A model generated the notes under the pieces. The model was not told where the DNA came from, made no database searches, and was given only the letters and a program-made list of their open reading frames with translations. 64,000 nucleotides of DNA from SAR92 clade bacterium H455 (lineage in GTDB: Bacteria; Pseudomonadota; Gammaproteobacteria; Pseudomonadales; Porticoccaceae), in contig CP103416.1 in NCBI GenBank assembly GCA_024802545.1, positions 1 through 64,000 of the forward strand, written 5' to 3'. This document shows, one piece after another, positions 10,429-19,698 of the stretch (the stretch's first letter is position 1; each line of letters opens with the position of its first letter). The position numbers were made by a program, and so were the translations under genes.

Positions 10429-11135
10429 TGCTCCGACTTGATAAATATATAAGCAATGCCACGGACCTTTCCCGGGTCGAGGTTAAACGCTACGTGAAGT
10501 ATGGCGACGTCACTATCGACGGTGAGAAAGCCACGAATGCGGCACAGAAAATAACCGGCGACGAAGTGATCTGCATCGACGGTTCAGCCATCACTCTGGC
10601 GAAAAACCGCTACTTTATGTTGAATAAACCCGCTGGCGTGGTCTCAGCAACCAAAGACAATAACAACAGCACCGCTCTGGATCTGATCTTTGAGCATCGC
10701 AGTGACGAGCTGCAGATTGCTGGACGTCTGGATATAGATACCACTGGTCTGCTACTGATTACCGACGACGGCCAATGGAACCATCGCCTGACCTCACCGC
10801 GCAGCGAATGCCAGAAAATCTATAGAGTAACTCTGGGTATTCCAATCACCCCCGACTACAGTGAAAAACTGGCCAATGGGGTTTGGCTTAAGGGTGAAAA
10901 ACATCCCTGCCTGCCGGCCACCATGGAACAGATTGACGATCAAACGGTATTACTGAGTATTGCCGAAGGCAAGTATCATCAGGTCAAGCGTATGTTTGCT
11001 GCACTGGGAAACCATGTTGAGTCACTGCATCGCACTCAGGTCGGCGGCATTATTCTCGACGAATCTCTCGAACCAGGCGATTATCGCCCCCTCACCGAGG
11101 CCGAAGTGACCAGTATAATGGCACCCCAATCATGA
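10428..11135 (+). CDS. rsuA: 16S rRNA pseudouridine(516) synthase
   Basis: Modifies U516 of 16S rRNA. An S4 RNA-binding domain (about residues 1-55, opening MLRLDKYISNATDLSR) is followed by a pseudouridine synthase domain. Its catalytic aspartate lies in GRLDIDTTGLLLITDDG, and it also has the YRVTL and EGKYHQVKRM blocks. The 235-aa length fits RsuA. It overlaps hemB by one base and rsmC by four, giving a tightly coupled hemB-rsuA-rsmC unit that joins haem synthesis to ribosome modification. Confidence 0.92.
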
Positions 11136-12193
11136 GCGACTCCAGCGTAGAGCTACTAGCTCAACAACTCCACGACCTTCAAGGTAAATGCTTAATTGTT
11201 GCCGATGAAAATTGGGACGACGCGCCTTGGGTATACATTGCTCAGTCCGGCAGTGCCAAGCGCATCCTTCGCAGCAACCGCTACGAAATTGCTCAGGCCG
11301 CCGCCCAGGCTGGCGTCTCGACGAAATTCAGCGACTTTGATTTTAGCGATCTTGAGGCTGGCAGTTTCGACAGCGTTTTGTTTCGGGTCTCGAAAGAGCG
11401 AGCGGTGACCCACCATATTATTAATCAGGCATCAGTGCTATTGAAATCTGGCGGCACACTGATGCTAAGTGGCGAAAAAACTGACGGTGTAAAGACCTAT
11501 ACAGGTCACGCCAACAAGCTATTTGGCGACAGTTGTCAGCCAAAGAAGTCCGGCAACTATTATCTCTCTCGTGTGACCAAATATAGCGACGACGGAAAAC
11601 TCTTGGATGACAAAAACTACCTGGCATTGCGCTCTATTGGCAGTCCTGAAAACCTGCCGCTACAGAGCAAGCCAGGCATTTTCGGTTGGAATAAGATCGA
11701 TCAGGGCAGTGCGCTGCTAATTAATCAGTTGCCGGAGTTCATACAATCCTTTGGCGCTAAAAATCAGCCTCAATCGTTGCTGGATCTCGGTTGTGGCTAC
11801 GGCTTTCTTGCCTGTTCAGCAGCCCAAGAGGGCCTTACCAAGATAACCGCAACTGACAATAATGCTGCGGCACTAAAAGCCTGCAAGGCAAATTTTGAAG
11901 CGCTAAAAGTGGATGGAACAGTTATCTCCGGCAATGCTGGCAGTCAGCTTGAAGAGCACTTTGATGCGATTATCTGCAACCCGCCATTTCATCAAGGGTT
12001 TAATATAGACAGTGAGTTAACAGCGAAATTTTTGACCGCCAGCAAACGGCTATTGGCTCCCAGAGGGCGCGCCCTGTTTGTAGTGAATAACTTTATTGCC
12101 CTGGAGAAAAAAGCTCAGGATTATTTTCCACGGGTTCGGGAAGTGGCTCGGAGTGGGTCATTTAAGCTGATTATGGTGTCGTTTAAGGATTAG
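11132..12193 (+). CDS. rsmC: 16S rRNA guanine(1207)-N2-methyltransferase
   Basis: AdoMet-dependent methyltransferase for G1207 of 16S rRNA. The 353-aa protein has the duplicated RsmC layout: a degenerate N-terminal domain, then an active C-terminal Rossmann fold. The latter carries the AdoMet motif LLDLGCGYGFLACSAA, an acidic loop (ATDNNAAAL) and the catalytic ICNPPFHQG. The ATGA overlap with rsuA indicates coupled translation. RlmG-like enzymes share the NPPFH motif, so the exact target carries some doubt. Confidence 0.88.
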   Translation: MSDSSVELLAQQLHDLQGKCLIVADENWDDAPWVYIAQSGSAKRILRSNRYEIAQAAAQAGVSTKFSDFDFSDLEAGSFDSVLFRVSKERAVTHHIINQASVLLKSGGTLMLSGEKTDGVKTYTGHANKLFGDSCQPKKSGNYYLSRVTKYSDDGKLLDDKNYLALRSIGSPENLPLQSKPGIFGWNKIDQGSALLINQLPEFIQSFGAKNQPQSLLDLGCGYGFLACSAAQEGLTKITATDNNAAALKACKANFEALKVDGTVISGNAGSQLEEHFDAIICNPPFHQGFNIDSELTAKFLTASKRLLAPRGRALFVVNNFIALEKKAQDYFPRVREVARSGSFKLIMVSFKD

Positions 12194-12273
12194 GCTCTGA
12201 GCCGCAAATTACCCTGCCATCCTGAGAGAACCCAGTGAACCGAAGGTGACAGGGTTGTTGTTCTAAAACTCAA

Positions 12274-13488
12274 TCAAAGCCCCATCACCTGCTTAATAAT
12301 CTCATTCTTCAGCGGCTTGATCTGATTGACCTTGCCAAGCCCAATATTGCGCAATAATCTCACTGCAACATTATCCGCCGCAAATAACCTCTTAAAGCCT
12401 TCCATCGCCGCCATGGTGGCCAAGTTTTCCGGCTTACGCAGACGCTGATATCTATTCAAACACATCAGCGAACCCAAATCATTACCCCGCTTAGCCTCAG
12501 CACAGAGTGTATCGACCAGGGCCTTAACATCAGCAAAACCCAGATTCACCCCCTGCCCTGCAAGCGGATGAATAGTATGTGCCGCATCACCCAACAGAGC
12601 CACTCGCTCAACCACATAATCTTTCGCATGACGCTGACGCAGTGGAATAGCATAGCGCTTATCCACAGAGAGGATCTCACCCACGCACAGCTCACTGGCA
12701 CGACTTAACTCAGCACAAAAATCCACGTCATCCAACGTCATCAAACGCTCGGCTTCAGCAGATTCCTGAGACCAAACCAAGGAGCAATAATGCTGATCGC
12801 CCTGTTTGTCTAGCGGCAACAACGCCAAAGGCCCCGTCGGCATAAAACGTTGCCAGGCAGTCTGCTGGTGTATTGACTCGGTTTTCACCGTGGTGACTAT
12901 GGCGCTGTGACCATAATCCCACTCACGAGTGGCAAATTTAAACCGCTCCCTTATGCTTGAGTTGCCACCGTCTGCTGCCACTAAAAGGGACGCAACTAGC
13001 TGCTCACCACCACTTAATTCAACGCCAACCTGCGAGTCGGACTGACTGTACTGAGAAACACTAACCGGGCAGAGAAAATCTACATTGTCTAACTTGTCGA
13101 CCTCGGCTAACAGTGATTCAACCACTAGAGAGTTTTCAACTATATGGCCAAGATTTGGCTGCTGCACATCATGGCAATCGAAATGAATTTCGCCAGTGCC
13201 CTCAGCATCCCAGACCTGCATGGCGCCATAGGCGCTGACTCGCTGAGCGGCAATTGAGTCCCAGGCACCACAGCAATCTAACAGGCTGCGAGACTTTTCC
13301 GTGAGCGCCGCAACCCGAGGGTCAAATTGCTCAGAATCAAACGCGGCAGCTCCATGAGCTTCCAATAGGGCTATAGATAAGCTGGCATTTGAACGTGCTA
13401 TCAGACAGGCAAAAGCGGCGCCGACCATGCCAGCACCCACCACAATCACATCGTATTCTCGATACTGCTCAACCTTTTTATTGACCAT
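12274..13488 (-). CDS. ubiI: Ubiquinone biosynthesis FAD-dependent hydroxylase (UbiI/VisC type)
   Basis: Flavin hydroxylase of the ubiquinone ring, probably at C5. The N-terminal FAD motif VIVVGAGMVGAAFACLIA, the FDPRVAALTEKS segment and the GDAAHTIHPLAGQGVNLGFAD signature are all visible. The start at 13488 has a near-perfect AAGGAGG 7 nt upstream. It overlaps the end of ubiH by 11 nt and is the last gene of UPF0149-pepP-ubiH-ubiI, the order seen in E. coli (ygfB-pepP-ubiH-visC). UbiI is favoured over UbiF because coq7, which replaces UbiF, is also in this window. Confidence 0.85.
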   Translation of the reverse strand: MVNKKVEQYREYDVIVVGAGMVGAAFACLIARSNASLSIALLEAHGAAAFDSEQFDPRVAALTEKSRSLLDCCGAWDSIAAQRVSAYGAMQVWDAEGTGEIHFDCHDVQQPNLGHIVENSLVVESLLAEVDKLDNVDFLCPVSVSQYSQSDSQVGVELSGGEQLVASLLVAADGGNSSIRERFKFATREWDYGHSAIVTTVKTESIHQQTAWQRFMPTGPLALLPLDKQGDQHYCSLVWSQESAEAERLMTLDDVDFCAELSRASELCVGEILSVDKRYAIPLRQRHAKDYVVERVALLGDAAHTIHPLAGQGVNLGFADVKALVDTLCAEAKRGNDLGSLMCLNRYQRLRKPENLATMAAMEGFKRLFAADNVAVRLLRNIGLGKVNQIKPLKNEIIKQVMGL

Positions 13489-14746
13489 GCCCAGCCTCCT
13501 TGTTGGCCATGCCCATGCCAAACTTGGCAAAGCGACTGCGCAGACTCGGCAGCAGGTCCATCATCACCAGCCCGGAATTTCGTCCCAGGGCAACAACCGA
13601 GGATGGCTGGGCAAATAATTTGGGTAGATTGTCGCTAAACATTAGGGTGTTTTGCTGATCGGCCAATTGCTTTTGCTGATAGCCTTCAAGTGTCTCCAGT
13701 GAGGAAAAATCCGTGCCCGTCGATTTGGCCTTGCCCAGCACATCCGCCAGTGTTGCTACATCGCGCAACGACAGATTAAAACCCTGGCCGGCAACCGGAT
13801 GTAAGCTGTGGGCGGCATTGCCCAGCACCACAATATTGCGTCGCACCTGCTCACTAGCTGTTGTCAGTGCCAGTGGGTAGGCCACTCGTTCGCCGACTTT
13901 TTTCACCATACCCATGCGATAACCAAAGCTCTCTTGTAGCGCCTTTAAAAAATCCTTATCTGTAGCGGCCATCAATTCTGCGGAACGCTCCGGCGGCTGC
14001 GTCCAGACCAGTGCACAGCGAGGGCTGCCATCAAAATCTGGCAGCGGCAACATGGCCATGGGACCCTGGTCGGTAAAGCGTTCATAGGCGACGCCATCAT
14101 GGGCATCTTGCAGTGCAATATTGGCGATTATCCCCTGCTGACCATAGGGTTGTTTGTCACTATAGATACCGAGCTTTTGGGCGGTTTGGGAATTGGCGCC
14201 GTCGGCTATCACCAGGAGTGAGGCCTGAATGGGTTCGTCGCTGTTTTCAAGATGTATCCGCACAGCAGATTTTAGTGGGACTATTTTTGCGACACGTTCT
14301 GGGGCCATCATTTCAACTGTGGAGGCGGCCAGTCTGTCCAACAATACAGCCCCAATCCAGCGATTTTCAATCACATAACCTAGGGCTTCAACGCCAGCTT
14401 CATCGGCACTGATTCTCGTTAAACCCATATGACCGCGGTCGCTGACATGAATTTTTTTAATCGCGCTGGCATGGGGTTCCAACTCCGACCAGAGTCCAGC
14501 ACCTTGAAATATCTTGCGGCTGCTCCAGGAAAGGGCAGTTGAGCGTGAATCAAAACTTGGGTGGCTGTTATGTTTATCGGAGTGGTCATAGGCCTGAGCC
14601 TCGAGTAGCAGAACAGTCCAATCCGACTGCTGTTGCGCTAATAATAACGCCAGACTTATGCCCACCATGCCGCCGCCGACTATCACCAGATCATAATGTT
14701 TGACGCCGGTGTTTTTATCTATACCGGTCACGGCTTTCTGGCTCAT
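13478..14746 (-). CDS. ubiH: 2-octaprenyl-6-methoxyphenol hydroxylase
   Basis: FAD-dependent monooxygenase that hydroxylates C1 of the ubiquinone precursor. It has DLVIVGGGMVGISLALLLA at the N-terminus, FDSRSTALSWSSRKIF (the UbiH-like substrate segment) and GNAAHSLHPVAGQGFNLSLRD. It overlaps pepP by four bases (ATGA) and ubiI by 11, so the three are translated as a coupled set. Confidence 0.93.
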   Translation of the reverse strand: MSQKAVTGIDKNTGVKHYDLVIVGGGMVGISLALLLAQQQSDWTVLLLEAQAYDHSDKHNSHPSFDSRSTALSWSSRKIFQGAGLWSELEPHASAIKKIHVSDRGHMGLTRISADEAGVEALGYVIENRWIGAVLLDRLAASTVEMMAPERVAKIVPLKSAVRIHLENSDEPIQASLLVIADGANSQTAQKLGIYSDKQPYGQQGIIANIALQDAHDGVAYERFTDQGPMAMLPLPDFDGSPRCALVWTQPPERSAELMAATDKDFLKALQESFGYRMGMVKKVGERVAYPLALTTASEQVRRNIVVLGNAAHSLHPVAGQGFNLSLRDVATLADVLGKAKSTGTDFSSLETLEGYQQKQLADQQNTLMFSDNLPKLFAQPSSVVALGRNSGLVMMDLLPSLRSRFAKFGMGMANKEAGHGQ

Positions 14747-16059
14747 GGCTCTACCGCCATCAAAAATTCAATCTCACTGCGTGTCTTTGGGACTCCGGCG
14801 GTTAAATCTTCGCAGCCGGTTTTGGTCACGGCTATATCATCTTCTATACGCACAGCCAGCCCTCGCCATTTTTCTGCCACATTACTATTATCCGGAGATA
14901 TATAAATACCCGGTTCCACAGTGACAACCATGCCCGGCTCATAGACACGCCACTGATTATCAATTTTGTAGTCACCAACATCGTGCACATCCATACCCAA
15001 CCAGTGACCTGAACTGTGCATATAGAAATCTTTATAGGCTTCCAATTCGATCAACTCATTGACCTCGCCGTCCAGTATACCCAGATCACGCAGACCTGCA
15101 GTGATCACGGCTACGGTCGCATCATTGGCAACATTATAGGTAGCACCGGGAGTGATTTTGGCAATGGCTTCAAGCTGTGCCTGCAAAACAATATCGTAGA
15201 TCGCCGCCTGCTCTGGACTAAACTTGCCGTTCACGGGGAAGGTGCGGGTAATGTCCGCGGCATAATTCTCATATTCACAGCCGGCATCAATCAGCACCAA
15301 ATCACCGTCGCTAATTTTTTCTCGATTTTCTATGTAGTGCAAGATGCAGCCGTTTTTGCCACTGCCGACAATACTTGTATAGGCAGGAGCCGCAGCACCG
15401 GAGACCATAAACTCATGTTCGATTTCAGCCTGCAACTGGTACTCATACATTCCGGGCTGACTAATTTTCATTGCCCGACAGTGGGCTCGTGCCGAAATTT
15501 CTCCAGCTCTGCGTATCAACTTAAGTTCGGAGGCAGTTTTTATCAGCCGCATTTCATTGATCAGATGATCTAGGTCGATAAATTCACCAGGAGGCAGTGA
15601 GCCGCGACTTTGTTCATCGCGAATTTGGTTGATCAGGCCCATCAGGCGGCGATCAAAATCGACATCTTTGCCGATCGCATAGTAGACCCGTTCTCGACCC
15701 TCAAGCATGCCGGTTAAAATTTCATCCAGATCGTCAATCGGGAAAGCGTCGTCTAGACCAAAGTCCACCACCGCACCATCTGGTCCGGCACGATAGCCAT
15801 CCCAGGTTTCACGCAACTTATCTTTTTCACGACAAAACAGCAGGCACTGGCCCTGCTCGCGGCCGGGGATTAGAACTAGCACAGCCTGAGGTTCTGGAAA
15901 ACCACAGAGATAGCTAAGGCTGGTCGACTGCTTATAAGGGTAGTGAGTATCGCGAGAACGAATCTTTTCCACAGCGCCGGCAACAATAGCAATACTGTTA
16001 GGAGCCATCATCGACATAAGGTCTCTGCGCCGAGCGGCGTATTCCTTGACGGTGATCAT
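14743..16059 (-). CDS. pepP: Xaa-Pro aminopeptidase P
   Basis: Cytoplasmic metallopeptidase that removes the N-terminal residue preceding proline. The M24 pita-bread domain has metal ligands in IDAGCEYENYAADITRTFPV (two Asp), MHSSGHWLGMDVHDVG (His), VVTVEPGIYI (Glu) and VRIEDDIAVT (Glu). The 438-aa length and N-terminal AMP_N domain match E. coli PepP. The upstream UPF0149 gene lies 67 nt away on the same strand; ubiH overlaps downstream. Confidence 0.95.
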   Translation of the reverse strand: MITVKEYAARRRDLMSMMAPNSIAIVAGAVEKIRSRDTHYPYKQSTSLSYLCGFPEPQAVLVLIPGREQGQCLLFCREKDKLRETWDGYRAGPDGAVVDFGLDDAFPIDDLDEILTGMLEGRERVYYAIGKDVDFDRRLMGLINQIRDEQSRGSLPPGEFIDLDHLINEMRLIKTASELKLIRRAGEISARAHCRAMKISQPGMYEYQLQAEIEHEFMVSGAAAPAYTSIVGSGKNGCILHYIENREKISDGDLVLIDAGCEYENYAADITRTFPVNGKFSPEQAAIYDIVLQAQLEAIAKITPGATYNVANDATVAVITAGLRDLGILDGEVNELIELEAYKDFYMHSSGHWLGMDVHDVGDYKIDNQWRVYEPGMVVTVEPGIYISPDNSNVAEKWRGLAVRIEDDIAVTKTGCEDLTAGVPKTRSEIEFLMAVEP

Positions 16060-16126
16060 AGCGCTCCCCTGGGCATGGATTGGCTGTGGATGCTGTGGCG
16101 TTGGATAGTATCGCCGTTAGACGCGA

Positions 16127-16672
16127 TTAGTGAACAGTTGGACCACTATTGGCCGCAGCTTCTGGATGCAGCTCAGAGAAAATCAGCTGCACTGCTATAC
16201 GGATATACTCGATCAATTCGGAGTAATCACGCTCGCCGTCATCGTCAGTGTCAAAATCCACCGAGACTTGAGCTATAGCCGAAATATCTTCCAGCGCTTC
16301 TTTTACATCGTCAGATACCGCAAATCCGTCGGTCATGCCATCGCCGACACCGGACAGGTAATTACTACACCACTGACCTACAGCAACCAAGCGTTCCGGC
16401 AGCGGCAGTTCATCATCCGGTAGTACTGGCTGAAACAAAAAAGACACATCTTCAAGACTAGTGAGCGCGGCCTCATAAAAATCTCGCAGGGGATAGGCTG
16501 CGCCCTCGGCTTGCTCTTCCGATAGCCCCAACCAACCTGTAGAAATTTCGATCAGCTGGTCCAAGGGAATTTTCCCACAGCACAAACGCCCGCAAAGAAA
16601 GCCATGAAACCCCGAGGGATCGGCCTTTACTCGCAGTTTAAAAAATAGATCTTCCAGCTGTTCAAATGTCAT
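16127..16672 (-). CDS. UPF0149 (YgfB-like) family protein
   Basis: YgfB/UPF0149 protein of 181 aa. It carries the family GFHGFLCGRLCCG segment near the N-terminus, the acidic middle FLFQPVLPDDELPLPERL and GQWCSNYLSGVG. The start at 16672 is chosen because GAGG lies 7 nt upstream; the open frame continues to 16732. Some members influence gene expression, but the role is generally unclear. Its place ahead of pepP and ubiH, facing zapA, copies the E. coli layout. Confidence 0.88.
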   Translation of the reverse strand: MTFEQLEDLFFKLRVKADPSGFHGFLCGRLCCGKIPLDQLIEISTGWLGLSEEQAEGAAYPLRDFYEAALTSLEDVSFLFQPVLPDDELPLPERLVAVGQWCSNYLSGVGDGMTDGFAVSDDVKEALEDISAIAQVSVDFDTDDDGERDYSELIEYIRIAVQLIFSELHPEAAANSGPTVH

Positions 16673-16750
16673 GGCTATGCCTCGGTCAGATAGCAGGCAT
16701 CCTAACATTCTAACTATTTCACTGCACGCCACATTGACTTAATGACGTGA

Positions 16751-16779
16751 TTGACCAAAACTGTGACAATGCCTATAGT
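16751..16779 (+). promoter_or_regulatory. Sigma-70 promoter of the zapA operon
   Basis: TTGACC (16751-16756), a 17-nt spacer and TATAGT (16774-16779) lie about 90 bp before the TIGR02449 gene and point at zapA. Both boxes match consensus at five of six positions or close to it, with optimal spacing. Confidence 0.75.
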
Positions 16780-16866
16780 TAGGCGGCCTTGGTACCCGGA
16801 TATAAGTATCAGGGTATTAACGCCGAGATAGTAGTGCCAAGACATTCACCAAAAAGAACTCTGATT

Positions 16867-17067
16867 ATGAGCGCTTACCAAGAGCTAGAAGCAAAACTGG
16901 ACAGCTTGATTGAGCTTTGCCTGCAGCTGAAACGCGAGAACCAGTCTCTGCGTGCCAGAGAATCGAGCCTTGCCGGTGAACGCGGCAAACTCTTGGAACA
17001 GAATGAAATGGCGCGGCAGAAAATAGAGACTATGATTAACCGCCTCAGAAACTTAAACGCAGAGTAA
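16867..17067 (+). CDS. TIGR02449-type small coiled-coil protein ahead of zapA
   Basis: A 66-aa, almost wholly helical protein (heptad-like LEAKLDSLIELCLQLKREN onward, ending RLRNLNAE) resembling the TIGR02449 family that sits beside zapA. A ZapB-like cell division role is possible by analogy only. The ATG at 16867 gives the usual family length; the frame is open back to 16789 but that extension looks non-family. It is followed 8 nt later by zapA. Confidence 0.8.
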   Translation: MSAYQELEAKLDSLIELCLQLKRENQSLRARESSLAGERGKLLEQNEMARQKIETMINRLRNLNAE

Positions 17068-17075
17068 CAGCAAGC

Positions 17076-17372
17076 ATGTCATCTATATCCCTCACTATCC
17101 GTATCCTCGACAAAGACTATCAGGTCAACTGCAAGCCGGACGAGCGCGACGCGCTAATCCTGTCAGCAAAAATGCTCGATGAAAAGATGGAAGAGATCCG
17201 CCGCAGCTCACATATCATCGGCGTCGAACGCATTGCGGTGATGGCTGCCTTAAATTTGGCCCACGATCTTATTCGCAGCGAACAGTCCGCCCAAGCCGGT
17301 ACTGAAGCCTCTCACCTGCTGCAATCGATGAACTCTAAACTGAGCTCAGCCCTGTCCGACCTCAACGGTTGA
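17076..17372 (+). CDS. zapA: Cell division protein ZapA
   Basis: Promotes bundling of FtsZ filaments at mid-cell. The 98-aa protein has the compact N-terminal alpha/beta head (VSLTI-like strand, DKDYQVNCKPDERDALILSAKMLD) and a long C-terminal helix from about residue 45, as in ZapA. The 6S RNA gene follows at once, the same arrangement as in E. coli. Confidence 0.93.
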   Translation: MSSISLTIRILDKDYQVNCKPDERDALILSAKMLDEKMEEIRRSSHIIGVERIAVMAALNLAHDLIRSEQSAQAGTEASHLLQSMNSKLSSALSDLNG

Positions 17373-17435
17373 AATCGGCTCAGATTACCACTGCTTAAAA
17401 CACACTTTATCGCGTTCTTTTTTAAGTTGCTCTGC

Positions 17436-17441
17436 TATACT
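17436..17441 (+). promoter_or_regulatory. Extended -10 promoter element of 6S RNA
   Basis: TGCTATACT provides an extended -10 (TG plus TATACT) five to six bases before the likely 6S RNA start. The -35 region is poor (TTCTTT-like), which an extended -10 can offset. Confidence 0.55.
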
Positions 17442-17445
17442 CCCT

Positions 17446-17615
17446 GTTCCTGGGGTGTGCGCCAGTCAAGAAGTCCCTGAGCCGATAATTATTACCCGGT
17501 TTCTCTCCGCCAATGTTGTTGTGCACTTCCGTGCGTCGGAAAGCCTGATATATTGCGAGGGCAGCCACCTTGAACTTTTCGGTTCGAGGCCACGTTGACA
17601 GCGGCACTCTGGGAT
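17446..17615 (+). ncRNA. ssrS: 6S RNA
   Basis: Regulatory RNA that binds sigma-70 RNA polymerase in stationary phase. Conserved segments are readable: CCAGTC then CCCTGAGCCGATAATTATT near the 5' side, GGAAAGCCTGA and CACCTTGAACTTTTCGGTTC toward the 3' side. Terminal segments CCTGGGGTGTGC and GCACTCTGGG can pair into the closing stem. Its position between zapA and the 5-formyltetrahydrofolate cyclo-ligase gene is the classic one. Ends are estimated from the closing stem to within about 5 nt. Confidence 0.93.
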
Positions 17616-17640
17616 TTACTTTAACCATGGCCATCTGCCG

Positions 17641-18228
17641 ATGAATCCTAGCGAAATACGAAATAGCATTCGAGAAAAACGAAGAGCGTTGAATCCAAGT
17701 CAGCAACGAACAGCCTCTGAACAACTGGCTAAATTGCTCTGTCGACAAGATTTCTTCCAGCGCGCCAAGCGCATCGGAATCTATTTGGCCAACGATGGTG
17801 AGATCGATCCAACACCTATTATTAATGCCGCCTTTAGAGCCAAAAAAGCCTGCTTTTTACCCCTGATTGATCCTTTAAAAGCCAATAGCCTGCACTTTGC
17901 TGAATATCAATATGGCGACACCCTGCACAAGAATCGCTTTGGTATACTCGAACCTCAATTCAAATCCACAGCCGTTACCCCGCCATGGAGTCTCGACCTG
18001 ATCCTTGTACCCCTTGTGGCCTTTGACCGAGCGGGAAATCGATTGGGTATGGGCGGTGGTTTTTACGATCGCACTCTGGCCCCAAGAGCGGGTAAACCAA
18101 CAGGTCCAAAACTGATCGGCCTAGCTCACCAACTGCAAGAAGTTGCTGGAATCCCAGCTCAGAGCTGGGACATTCCCTTACACAAGATAGCCACAGACCA
18201 AGAGATAATATGCGCAAAACCAAAATAA
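17641..18228 (+). CDS. 5-formyltetrahydrofolate cyclo-ligase
   Basis: Converts 5-formyl-THF to 5,10-methenyl-THF using ATP. The 195-aa protein has the IRNSIREKRRALNPSQQ N-terminal helix, the substrate region and the ATP-binding signature DRAGNRLGMGGGFYDRTL. The gene lies right after 6S RNA (ygfA position in E. coli) and is likely co-transcribed with it. No ribosome site is obvious before the ATG. Its last 19 nt overlap the pyruvate kinase gene. Confidence 0.92.
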   Translation: MNPSEIRNSIREKRRALNPSQQRTASEQLAKLLCRQDFFQRAKRIGIYLANDGEIDPTPIINAAFRAKKACFLPLIDPLKANSLHFAEYQYGDTLHKNRFGILEPQFKSTAVTPPWSLDLILVPLVAFDRAGNRLGMGGGFYDRTLAPRAGKPTGPKLIGLAHQLQEVAGIPAQSWDIPLHKIATDQEIICAKPK

Positions 18229-19619
18229 TTTGCACCATTGGGCCGGTCACGGACTCTCTGGAAATGCTAGAAAATTTGGCCAATGCCGGAATGAATGTAG
18301 CGCGGCTAAACATGTCTCACGGCACCCATGAATCCCACCGCAAAGTGATTGAGGCGATCCGCGTACTCAACCTCAAGCTCAATCACCCTATCGCGGTTCT
18401 ACTCGACACCCAGGGCCCTGAGATTCGCACCGGCGATATGGCCAATGATCTCCACCTCAATGAAGGCGACACCATCTCAATAGTGGCTCGCGGTGCTGAA
18501 GACGTGGAATCCTCCTCAATTCATATTAACTATGAAGACCTGATTACCGATGTGGGTATCGGCGACATCATTACTGTCGACAATGGTCTGATTAATCTTG
18601 AAGTGCTGAGCAAAGAAGAGCGCGTTATGCAGTGTAAGGTCATCGATGGCGGCCTGCTAAAAAGTAAACGTCACGTCAACCTGCCTGGTATTCGTGTCAA
18701 CCTGCCCGCTATCACTGAAAAAGACCGCCGCGACATTGAGTTTGGCATGGCCTTAGATGTGGACTTTATCGCCCTCTCGTTTGTCCGTCAGGCTGACGAT
18801 ATTCGCGAACTGCGGGAACTGCTCGGAGACAAAGGCGACACAATTAAAGTCATCGCCAAACTGGAAGATCAGGAAGCTGTGACCAACATGATTGAGATTA
18901 TCGAAGCCGCCGACGGGGTGATGGTCGCTCGTGGCGATCTCGGCGTTGAGGTGCCTCTCGAGGTGTTGCCGAGAATTCAACGTCGCATTCTGCGCACCTG
19001 TGCGGAAATGGGTAAGCGCGCCATAGTCGCGACCCACATGCTCGAGTCGATGATTGAAAATCCCAATCCCACTCGTGCCGAGGTGACTGATGTTGCCAAT
19101 GCGGTATACGAAGAAGCGGATGCAATTATGCTCTCCGGCGAAACCACCGTAGGCAAGTACCCGGTTAAGTGCGTCGAGATTCTCGACCGTATTGCCCGCT
19201 CTACAGAAAGCAGCCGCGGGCTTAGATTTACCGACAATCTGGTTATCGAAGGGGACAAACAGCAGATCGCTCAGGCAGCGGTGAATCTTGCGGAAGCGAT
19301 TTCAGCGAAGGCGATTATTGTGCCCACCAAACGTGGTCGCATGGCCAATCGCGTAACCAACTGTCACCCCCAGGAACCGATTATATGCGCCTTCACCAAT
19401 AGTGGCGTCACCAGACGTCAGCTGGTTTTGAACCGCAATGTACTGAGTTATCAAATTGATTTTGGTAAAGACTCCGACGCCACTCTGGCGGCAGCTGCGG
19501 CAATTATGATTAAGCGTGATGAGTTCTCACCGGAAGATCGAGTGGTAGTGATTTCAGATACACTAGCCGGCGACGGTATTGAGGCGATTCAGATACGCCA
19601 GATTGCCGACCTGCTTTAA
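18210..19619 (+). CDS. pyk: Pyruvate kinase
   Basis: Final step of glycolysis, phosphoenolpyruvate plus ADP to pyruvate and ATP. The 469-aa protein has TKIICTIGP at the start, RLNMSHG, LLDTQGPEIRTG, the catalytic IAKLEDQEAV lysine, MVARGDLGVEVPLE and LSGETTVGKYP. The family segment usually written TQMLESM here reads THMLESM. Length and opening fit the PykF-like class. The start overlaps the upstream folate gene by 19 nt. A hairpin lies just past the stop. Confidence 0.96.
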   Translation: MRKTKIICTIGPVTDSLEMLENLANAGMNVARLNMSHGTHESHRKVIEAIRVLNLKLNHPIAVLLDTQGPEIRTGDMANDLHLNEGDTISIVARGAEDVESSSIHINYEDLITDVGIGDIITVDNGLINLEVLSKEERVMQCKVIDGGLLKSKRHVNLPGIRVNLPAITEKDRRDIEFGMALDVDFIALSFVRQADDIRELRELLGDKGDTIKVIAKLEDQEAVTNMIEIIEAADGVMVARGDLGVEVPLEVLPRIQRRILRTCAEMGKRAIVATHMLESMIENPNPTRAEVTDVANAVYEEADAIMLSGETTVGKYPVKCVEILDRIARSTESSRGLRFTDNLVIEGDKQQIAQAAVNLAEAISAKAIIVPTKRGRMANRVTNCHPQEPIICAFTNSGVTRRQLVLNRNVLSYQIDFGKDSDATLAAAAAIMIKRDEFSPEDRVVVISDTLAGDGIEAIQIRQIADLL

Positions 19620-19628
19620 TTGATTCAG

Positions 19629-19652
19629 CATTCGACCCCTAGGGGCCGAATG
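19629..19652. terminator. Hairpin between convergent pyk and ilvA
   Basis: CATTCGaCCCC (19629-19639) and GGGGcCGAATG (19642-19652) pair except at one position, forming a strong stem between two convergent genes. No long T-tract follows on either strand, so it is a structural candidate rather than a textbook intrinsic terminator. Confidence 0.5.
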
Positions 19653-19698
19653 TGAAAATCTACAAGACTTGATTTTAAAAGACTCAAGTTCCCAAAGA

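Noticed and set aside
12211-12255. ACCCTG/CAGGGT inverted repeat between rsmC and ubiI as a terminator
   Set aside because: Arms are only 6 bp and 33 nt apart with no T-tract.
15016-15573. 185-codon plus-strand frame over pepP
   Set aside because: Antisense shadow of an intact, conserved gene.
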